Source: Eubacteriales bacterium | GTDB lineage: Bacteria > Bacillota > Clostridia > Oscillospirales > CAG-382 | Assembly (NCBI GenBank): GCA_028701715.1 | Contig: JAQVQF010000056.1 | Location: forward strand, 1 to 11,180 | Length of the DNA stretch: 11,180 nucleotides | Direction: 5' to 3' | In this document: one piece after another, positions 6,822 to 11,180 of the stretch | Numbering within the stretch: position 1 is the stretch's first letter | How the letters are laid out: every line of letters starts with the position of its first letter | Made by a program: the position numbers and the translations under genes | Notes under the pieces: generated by a model | The model's database searches: none | What the model was told of the DNA's origin: nothing | Seen by the model: only the letters and a program-made list of their open reading frames with translations

Positions 6822-6848
6822 AAAAAAGCTGTTCGGCCGAACAGCTTT
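6822..6848 (-). terminator. Strong intrinsic terminator after the CD1247-like gene
   Basis: A perfect 24-bp palindrome at 6825-6848 (half-site AAAGCTGTTCGG) gives a 10-bp stem with a GGCC loop. On the minus strand it is followed at once by six T (6827-6822). It lies about 43 bases past the stop of the CD1247-like gene and ends only two bases before the ATG at 6820. A second partial copy of the left arm (AAAAAGCTGT on the minus strand, 6857-6848) could pair with the same right arm. On the plus strand a T-rich stretch also follows, but no rightward gene is near. Confidence 0.85.
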
Positions 6849-6890
6849 ACAGCTTTTTATATTTTTTGGGGTGTTTATTTCTTCCTTGAA

Positions 6891-7202
6891 CTAACGCTCG
6901 TCGCAATCGCAGTCGCAATCGTCGTCGCAATCGCAATCTTCACATTCACAGTCGCATTCGTCATAGTCGCGGTCAACGGGATACCCGAAAACTTCTTCTT
7001 CGACCTCGCCGAGATCCTGATCGATTTCGTCGATATAGTCGCCGAGAGTTGCGGTTTCGTCTTCCAGATCCTGTACCGATAACGAAAGGTCTTCCAAAAG
7101 GTCTACTATATTTTTAATAAGCTTGCCCTCGTCGGTTTCGGTATTGAATTTCATGCCTTCCATAAGGCCTTTGATATAAGCGGCTTTTTCAGCTACGTTC
7201 AT
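6891..7202 (-). CDS. CD1247-like small acidic protein with Asp-Cys tail
   Basis: A 103-residue acidic protein. Residues 1-70 (motifs AAYIKGLMEGM, GKLIKNIVDLLEDL, DYIDEIDQDLGEVEEE) match what I recall of the CD1247 N-terminal domain found in Clostridia; they look like helices with coiled-coil character. Relatives usually continue into a Cys-containing zinc-ribbon-like end. Here the end is instead a low-complexity tail, residues 81-103, with eight Cys (83, 85, 87, 90, 92, 96, 98, 100) alternating with Asp/Glu. Such a tail could bind metal, but no experiment is known to me. AAAGGA precedes the ATG by about 10 bases. It sits 65 bp after efp in the same direction and is closed by a strong terminator, so it probably shares efp transcripts. 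Molecular function unknown. Confidence 0.75.
   Translation of the reverse strand: MNVAEKAAYIKGLMEGMKFNTETDEGKLIKNIVDLLEDLSLSVQDLEDETATLGDYIDEIDQDLGEVEEEVFGYPVDRDYDECDCECEDCDCDDDCDCDCDER
6900..6956 (-). repeat. Short-period GAY-TGC codon repeat
   Basis: On the minus strand the coding sequence of the Cys tail is a run of alternating Asp (GAT/GAC), Glu and Cys (mostly TGC) codons, so 6-bp units such as GATTGC and GACTGC recur, interrupted by a GAC pair in the middle. The regularity at DNA level suggests growth by slippage or unequal exchange in 3- or 6-bp steps. Confidence 0.75.
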
Positions 7203-7243
7203 TTTAATGATTCCTTTCTTATTTATGTATATGTACGGTTAAG

Positions 7244-7265
7244 GTTTTATCGCGTACGATAAAAC
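7244..7265 (-). other. Perfect hairpin between efp and the CD1247-like gene
   Basis: GTTTTATCG (7244-7252) pairs with CGATAAAAC (7257-7265) around a 4-nt loop. It begins two bases after the efp stop codon. On the minus strand the bases after the stem are CTTAACCGT, without a T run, so it is unlikely to be a full terminator. It may stabilise the efp 3' end or reduce read-through into the next gene. Confidence 0.5.
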
Positions 7266-7267
7266 AC

Positions 7268-7825
7268 TTATACTCTTTCGAGATATTCGCCGGTACGCGT
7301 GTCGATTCTGATCTTGTCTCCCTCGTTTATAAACATCGGAACCTTTATGGTCGCACCTGTTTCCACTTCCGCCGTTTTCATTACATTGGTTGCCGTATTA
7401 CCCCTTACGCCCGGGTCGGCTTTGGTGATTTCGAGTTCGACAAAGGTGGGCGGCTCAACCGAGAAAACATTGTTTTTATAGGATATAAGACGGCAAACAT
7501 TGCCTTCCTTGACAAACTTAAAGCTGTCGGGAAGCTTGTCCGAGTTGAGAGGAACCTGGTCGAACGTGTCCATATCCATAAAATAATAAAGCTCTCCGTC
7601 GGCATAGCTGAACTGCATATCTTTTCTTTCCACAACGGCGACGGGGAATTTCGCCGTGGGATTGAAGGTCATTTCGAGAACGCTGCCAACAATAACATTA
7701 CGGAGCTTTGTCCTGACAAACGCCGCACCCTTGCCGGGCTTGACATGCTGAAATTCTATTATCTGCATTACGTTTCCGTCCATTTCAAAGGTTAGGCCGT
7801 TCCTGAAATCGCCCGCTGTAATCAT
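7268..7825 (-). CDS. efp: Translation elongation factor P
   Basis: EF-P binds the ribosome between the P and E sites and relieves stalling at proline runs. The 185 residues are the normal length, with an N-terminal KOW-like domain (about 1-63) and two OB-type domains (about 64-125 and 126-185). The tip loop HVKPGKGAAF carries Lys32, the position modified in Bacillus EF-P; whether it is modified here is unknown and no modification gene is visible in the window. The C-terminal signature region ATIKVPMFINEGDKIRIDTRTGEYLERV is intact. The ATG at 7825 follows AAGAAGGA with good spacing. It has its own sigma-A-type promoter 35 bases upstream and follows the Xaa-Pro peptidase gene, a common Firmicutes arrangement. 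Confidence 0.97.
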   Translation of the reverse strand: MITAGDFRNGLTFEMDGNVMQIIEFQHVKPGKGAAFVRTKLRNVIVGSVLEMTFNPTAKFPVAVVERKDMQFSYADGELYYFMDMDTFDQVPLNSDKLPDSFKFVKEGNVCRLISYKNNVFSVEPPTFVELEITKADPGVRGNTATNVMKTAEVETGATIKVPMFINEGDKIRIDTRTGEYLERV

Positions 7826-7859
7826 ATATAATTATCCTTCTTTCATAAGGTCTACTGGA

Positions 7860-7888
7860 ATTTTACATTAAACACAACATTTTGTCAA
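7860..7888 (-). promoter_or_regulatory. Sigma-A-type promoter of efp
   Basis: On the minus strand a perfect -35 TTGACA (7888-7883) and a -10 TAAAAT (7865-7860) are separated by exactly 17 bases. The -10 ends 34 bases before the efp ATG. This is the best promoter in the window. It lies between the peptidase stop (7907) and efp, so efp can be expressed apart from the upstream genes. Confidence 0.8.
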
Positions 7889-7906
7889 TGCTTTTTATAA
7901 AAATAC

Positions 7907-8977
7907 TTACAGTTCTATAAGATTCTTGGGCGAATGCGTAAGGTCTTCGCAGCCGCTGTCATTCAAATAAACCATATCTTCAATTCTTACTCCGTATTTG
8001 CCTTCGATATATATTCCCGGCTCTATCGTCATTACCGCACCGGAAGGTATGATACGATCGTATTTGGGGGAAAAGTTGGGCGGTTCGTGTATTTCAATAC
8101 CGAGAGAATGCCCCAGCGAATGGCCGAAATTGCCGCCGTACCCCGCTTCGGTTATTATGTCCCTTGAAACAGCGTCTATGTCTTTTCCGACAACGTTTCC
8201 CTTCGCGGCGGCAATACCCGCTACTTGGGCTTTAAGAACGGTGGCATATATATTTTTCATCTCGTCGTCGGCTTTGCCGAAAACCACGGTGCGTGTCATA
8301 TCGGAACAGTACCCTCTGTATTTTGCGCCGAAATCCATGGTTATAAACGAATTTTTTACAATTTTACCGTCCCCCGGCACTCCGTGCGGAAGCGACGAAT
8401 TGGAACCCGTCACCGCGATGGTGTCAAACGCCATGCCGTCCGCGCCGTGCTTTTTAACGAAATATTCAAGCTCGGCGGCGATTTCGCGTTCGGTAACGTC
8501 TTCCTTTATATAGCTTAAAATATAACCGAACGCGGCGTCCGTAATCGATTGAGCCGTTTTAATTTTTTCAAGCTCATCGGGAGTTTTTATCATGCGGAAT
8601 TCGCCGCATATATTGTTTTCGGGTACAAATTCAAACTCGGGGAGCTTTTCCTTGAGGGTTTCCAAACGCGCCACCGTTACGGCAGAGGAATCGAACACCA
8701 CCGTTTTCGCATTAATTCGGGTTTCCATTGCGTCAATCACACCCTTATCAAGCGGGATAACCTCCGTGTCATCCGCCAGCCTGCCTTCCGCCTTCGCCTT
8801 GCGAGCCGCTTCGACATAACGCGAATCTACACAGAGCTTGGTTGCGGCGCCGTCAACAATAACCACGCCGTCGGTGGAATAAAAGCCTGTAAGCCAATAG
8901 GACGAAACCTCGTCAAAAAACACCGCCGCTCCGCCTTTAACGGAAATTTTATTAAAAACCTGTCTGCCTTTTATCAT
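7907..8977 (-). CDS. M24 family Xaa-Pro aminopeptidase/dipeptidase
   Basis: A cytoplasmic metallopeptidase that releases residues ahead of proline (PepP/PepQ group). The 356-residue length is that of the short Firmicutes enzymes. It has an N-terminal creatinase-type domain (about 1-125) and a C-terminal pita-bread catalytic domain. All five metal ligands are visible: Asp215 (MDFGA), Asp226 (SDMTRT), His290 (GHSLGIEIHE), Glu319 (TIEPG) and Glu333 (RIEDM). The catalytic-site His198 (SLPHG) and His297 are also present. The start is well set: ATG at 8977 overlaps the hslO stop in an ATGA, and GGAGGAG lies 5 bases upstream inside the end of hslO, indicating translational coupling. Aminopeptidase versus dipeptidase activity cannot be decided from sequence. 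No strong terminator follows; efp starts 81 bp later from its own promoter. Confidence 0.93.
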   Translation of the reverse strand: MIKGRQVFNKISVKGGAAVFFDEVSSYWLTGFYSTDGVVIVDGAATKLCVDSRYVEAARKAKAEGRLADDTEVIPLDKGVIDAMETRINAKTVVFDSSAVTVARLETLKEKLPEFEFVPENNICGEFRMIKTPDELEKIKTAQSITDAAFGYILSYIKEDVTEREIAAELEYFVKKHGADGMAFDTIAVTGSNSSLPHGVPGDGKIVKNSFITMDFGAKYRGYCSDMTRTVVFGKADDEMKNIYATVLKAQVAGIAAAKGNVVGKDIDAVSRDIITEAGYGGNFGHSLGHSLGIEIHEPPNFSPKYDRIIPSGAVMTIEPGIYIEGKYGVRIEDMVYLNDSGCEDLTHSPKNLIEL

Positions 8978-9846
8978 TTTATCTCCTCCAGTAATTTATA
9001 TATATCGGATGAAGTATATATATATTTTTTGTCGCAGAACTGACAGCTAAGCTCGGTTTTTTCGGACGAATTCAGAAGCTTTTCCAGCTCCTTTTTCCCC
9101 AGCGATACCAACGCTTTATCGGTCTTTTCTCTATTGCATCTGCATACATATCCGCAGGATATTTCATCAAAAATGTCATATTCGATACCCTTAAGGTACA
9201 TCGCCACTGCAGCTTCAAGCTTATTGTCCTTTAAAAGTGTAGTCAGCGACGGTAAAATGCGTTGATTTTCTTCAAGAATATCAATGATACCTTCATCGGC
9301 GAAGGGCAGAAGCTGTATCAGTATCCCGCCCGATGTCAGACACGAATAATCGGTATCCACCAGCACTCCGAGCGCGCAAAGCGTGGGTACCTGCTCGCTT
9401 TTGGCGAAATAAGAAGCAATATCTTCCGCTATTTCGCCGCTGACTATGTCCGAAATACCGGAATAAGGCCGGCTTTCCCCGATGTCGCGGAGTATATACA
9501 GCTGCCCTTTCCCGACCGCGCCGGCCACGTCAAGCTTACCGTCGGGCTTCAGGGGAAGCTCTACGGCAGGATTTTGTATATAGCCCCTCACATTTCCCTT
9601 CCAGTCCGCGGATACCACTATTTTTCCCGCTTTTCCGTCGCCGCGAAAGCTTATTGTAAGGGAATCCTCCTCGTTTTTAAGCATCGAGCCCATTAAGGAC
9701 GCCGCGGTGAGCGTTCTGCCCAGCGCCGCGGTGCAAACGGGCGACGTGCGGTGTATCCTAAACGCCTCGTTGACTATATCCTTTGAAGCTTCCGCGATAA
9801 TTCGCGCCGAGCCGTCTCTTGTGACGGCTCTCAATATTTTTGCCAT
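8974..9846 (-). CDS. hslO: Hsp33 redox-regulated holdase chaperone
   Basis: Hsp33 is a cytoplasmic chaperone that is inactive when reduced and zinc-bound, and is switched on by disulfide formation and unfolding under oxidative stress. The 290-residue length is normal. The N-terminal core shows RAVTRDGSAR (6-15), the GRTLTAA segment (43-49) and the GESRPYSG segment (123-130). The C-terminal redox switch is complete: CRC (Cys235, Cys237) and CQFC (Cys268, Cys271), with one extra Cys at 231. The ATG at 9846 overlaps the methyltransferase stop by one base (TAATG) and has only a weak CAGG upstream, so translation probably depends on coupling. Its own stop overlaps the peptidase start by four bases. 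Confidence 0.96.
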   Translation of the reverse strand: MAKILRAVTRDGSARIIAEASKDIVNEAFRIHRTSPVCTAALGRTLTAASLMGSMLKNEEDSLTISFRGDGKAGKIVVSADWKGNVRGYIQNPAVELPLKPDGKLDVAGAVGKGQLYILRDIGESRPYSGISDIVSGEIAEDIASYFAKSEQVPTLCALGVLVDTDYSCLTSGGILIQLLPFADEGIIDILEENQRILPSLTTLLKDNKLEAAVAMYLKGIEYDIFDEISCGYVCRCNREKTDKALVSLGKKELEKLLNSSEKTELSCQFCDKKYIYTSSDIYKLLEEIK

Positions 9847-10592
9847 TATAGCTGCCTGTTCTTTCTTAAAACATAATAAGCCTTAGGGTCTGTGCCCGTC
9901 AAGGGCCTGCGGTCGGTTCCGCCGAATATTCCGACAATGTCAAAGCCCGCATTTTCCACAGCGGTTTTTATGGCTTTGTACGTATGGTTTTTCTGTACAT
10001 GAACCGCGTCATTCCGGATATATTTACCCCTTCCGTCCTCATAGAACGAGGTCAGATAAAAATCGCATTTTCGTGTTTTTTCGTTGTAATAATTCCGCCA
10101 CACCAGCATCGAAAGCCTTTCCTCGTAAACGTAGCTGTTGTTGGCGTAAATGCTTTTATACGCGTAATCTGTGTTCACGTCGAAAACGAATATTCCGCCC
10201 TCTTCCATAAAGAAGCCGACCTTCGCTACCGCACGGTTCAGATCGTCGGAGGTAAGAAGATAATTCAGGCAGTCGAAAGACGATACGCAGCCCTGCACGG
10301 TACCGTAGAGGTCAAGGAAACGCATATCCTGACAAATCGGCTGTATATCTCTCCCCTTGATCTTACCCGTAAGGACAGCCAGCATTTCCTCCGAACCGTC
10401 CGCCGCGGTCATACTGAAGCCCATATCGGCGAGCCTTACAGTCAGCTCGCCGGTTCCGCAGCCCAAGTCAAGCACCTCCGTTACGGGTACCCGGCTTTCC
10501 GAAAATGAACCTTGCGCAAACGACGCGTAGGAATCATAGTCGGCGGAATTATATATATCGTATTTACCGGCTATTATGCCGAAATCTTTCAT
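9846..10592 (-). CDS. Class I SAM-dependent methyltransferase (YqeM-like)
   Basis: A 248-residue soluble methyltransferase of Rossmann type. Motif I is VLDLGCGTGE (40-49), the acidic residue at the end of beta-2 is Asp65 (TAADGSEEML), and the motif IV region is CVSSFDCLNYLL (102-113). The overall pattern, with DMR before motif IV, FDVNT at 137-141 and a YIRNDAVHVQKNHTY stretch at 191-205, recalls YqeM of Bacillus, whose substrate is not established. The ATG at 10592 has AGAGG about 11 bases upstream. It starts 18 bp after the preceding stop and runs directly into hslO (TAATG), so it belongs to the same transcription unit. The target could be a small molecule or RNA; nothing in the sequence decides. 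Confidence 0.85.
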   Translation of the reverse strand: MKDFGIIAGKYDIYNSADYDSYASFAQGSFSESRVPVTEVLDLGCGTGELTVRLADMGFSMTAADGSEEMLAVLTGKIKGRDIQPICQDMRFLDLYGTVQGCVSSFDCLNYLLTSDDLNRAVAKVGFFMEEGGIFVFDVNTDYAYKSIYANNSYVYEERLSMLVWRNYYNEKTRKCDFYLTSFYEDGRGKYIRNDAVHVQKNHTYKAIKTAVENAGFDIVGIFGGTDRRPLTGTDPKAYYVLRKNRQL

Positions 10593-10610
10593 GCTTTGTC
10601 CGTACCTCTT

Positions 10611-11180
10611 TTAACTTATTACAACCGTAACGGTAACAGTACCGCCGGAATTGAAGGTATAATCGGCGTAAACCGTAAATTGATCAACCCCTTTGAAGCC
10701 CTCAAAAGGAGTATAAACGAATGTGCCGTCGTTATTCAGCTTTAAAGTACCGTATTTTGGAGAAACCGACAGCCTGATAATGAATGCGAGCTCGCTGTCG
10801 GCCGTTACCTTGCCTTTAAACAGCCCGTTGGAGTATTCCGTAAAAACGATATAGGGCTGTGCCGTCTGAGTCGCCTCATAACAAGCCTCTTTTGTTAAAA
10901 TACCCTTGGAGTAAAGATAAATTTCATCATAAGCCGAATGAATATAAGGGTCCTTAGACATATAGGCGTTGTAAATGTCACCGGGCACTCCGCCCTGGTA
11001 ATACATCTTGACCGCGTGCATATACCCGGTTTCAAGCCCTGCGATAAGGTATTCCTTGATTTTCTTTATTGAAGCATAGGTGGTGCCGTTGCTTTCAAAC
11101 TCCACGCACATGCCCAGCGACTTGGTATATTCGGCGTTGTCGTACAAACGCGAAACGTCCACGCTGTCGCTGAAGGCGTA
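10611..11180 (-). CDS. C-terminal part of DUF4855-like protein with Ig/cadherin-like domain (5' truncated)
   Basis: The frame is open to the right edge of the window, so the start is missing and only the last 189 residues are seen; the GTG at 11162 is internal. The first ~90 visible residues contain DVSRLYDNAEYTKSLGMCVE, EYLIAGLETGYM and DPYIHSAYDEIYLYSKG. They resemble the end of DUF4855 proteins, which look like TIM-barrel glycoside-hydrolase relatives; I recall this family but cannot verify it. The last ~70 residues form a beta-rich Bacterial-Ig/cadherin-like module (GTLKLNNDGTFVYTP, FKGVDQFTVYADY, GTVTVTVVIS), typical of secreted or surface proteins. Cell-surface polysaccharide binding or cleavage is inference. 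No terminator lies in the 18 bp before the methyltransferase gene, so read-through is likely. Confidence 0.65.
   Translation of the reverse strand, partial: YAFSDSVDVSRLYDNAEYTKSLGMCVEFESNGTTYASIKKIKEYLIAGLETGYMHAVKMYYQGGVPGDIYNAYMSKDPYIHSAYDEIYLYSKGILTKEACYEATQTAQPYIVFTEYSNGLFKGKVTADSELAFIIRLSVSPKYGTLKLNNDGTFVYTPFEGFKGVDQFTVYADYTFNSGGTVTVTVVIS

Noticed and set aside
6900..6956. Metallothionein call for the Cys-rich tail
   Set aside because: Only the C-terminal fifth of the protein is Cys-rich; the rest is a helical acidic domain resembling the CD1247 family, so a metallothionein label would mislead.
7892..7903. AT-only palindrome TTTTTATAAAAA after the peptidase stop as a terminator
   Set aside because: It has no GC stem and would be unstable; it is more likely part of the AT-rich sequence upstream of the efp -35.
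8549..9043. Rightward open frame opposite the start of the peptidase and end of hslO
   Set aside because: Antisense to two recognised genes, crosses their junction, and shows no motif or ribosome binding site that would support it.

Overview
The window reads as ordinary chromosome from an anaerobic Firmicute, most likely a Clostridia-class (Oscillospirales-like) organism. The reasons are the pepP-efp pairing, an EF-P of the Firmicutes type with a lysine at position 32, a CD1247-like small protein, a DUF1846 protein and a RuvX, together with AGGAGG-like ribosome binding sites and moderate GC with AT-rich spacers. I see no mobile element, CRISPR array, tRNA or rRNA. Species cannot be named from this sequence.

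Layout. Bases 1-3461 read rightward: the tail of a membrane protein, a 424-residue polytopic membrane protein with an internal duplication, and a glutamine-dependent asparagine synthetase (asnB). From 3844 back to 3434 runs ruvX, converging on asnB with a 28-bp overlap; an intrinsic terminator for asnB lies inside the ruvX coding sequence. A short AT-rich divergent spacer then separates ruvX from a small rightward gene of unknown function (3948-4208), which is followed by 264 bp without a gene. That stretch contains a long imperfect hairpin ending in a T run.

From about 4470 to the right edge everything reads leftward. In transcription order: the C-terminal part of a DUF4855-like protein with an Ig/cadherin-like domain, a class I methyltransferase, hslO (Hsp33), an M24 Xaa-Pro peptidase, efp with its own clear promoter, a CD1247-like Cys/Asp-tailed protein followed by a strong terminator, then an amidohydrolase and a DUF1846 protein. 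Methyltransferase-hslO-peptidase are translationally coupled by stop/start overlaps. The hslO-pepP-efp block is a proteostasis group: a redox-regulated holdase, a peptidase for Xaa-Pro ends, and the factor that lets ribosomes pass proline runs.

No dramatic new system is evident. The points most worth a second look are the terminator embedded antisense in ruvX, the structured RNA-like hairpin downstream of the small orphan gene, the 21-bp tandem repeat in that gene, the Asp-Cys tail of the CD1247-like protein, and the probable TTG start of the amidohydrolase just past a perfect terminator palindrome.
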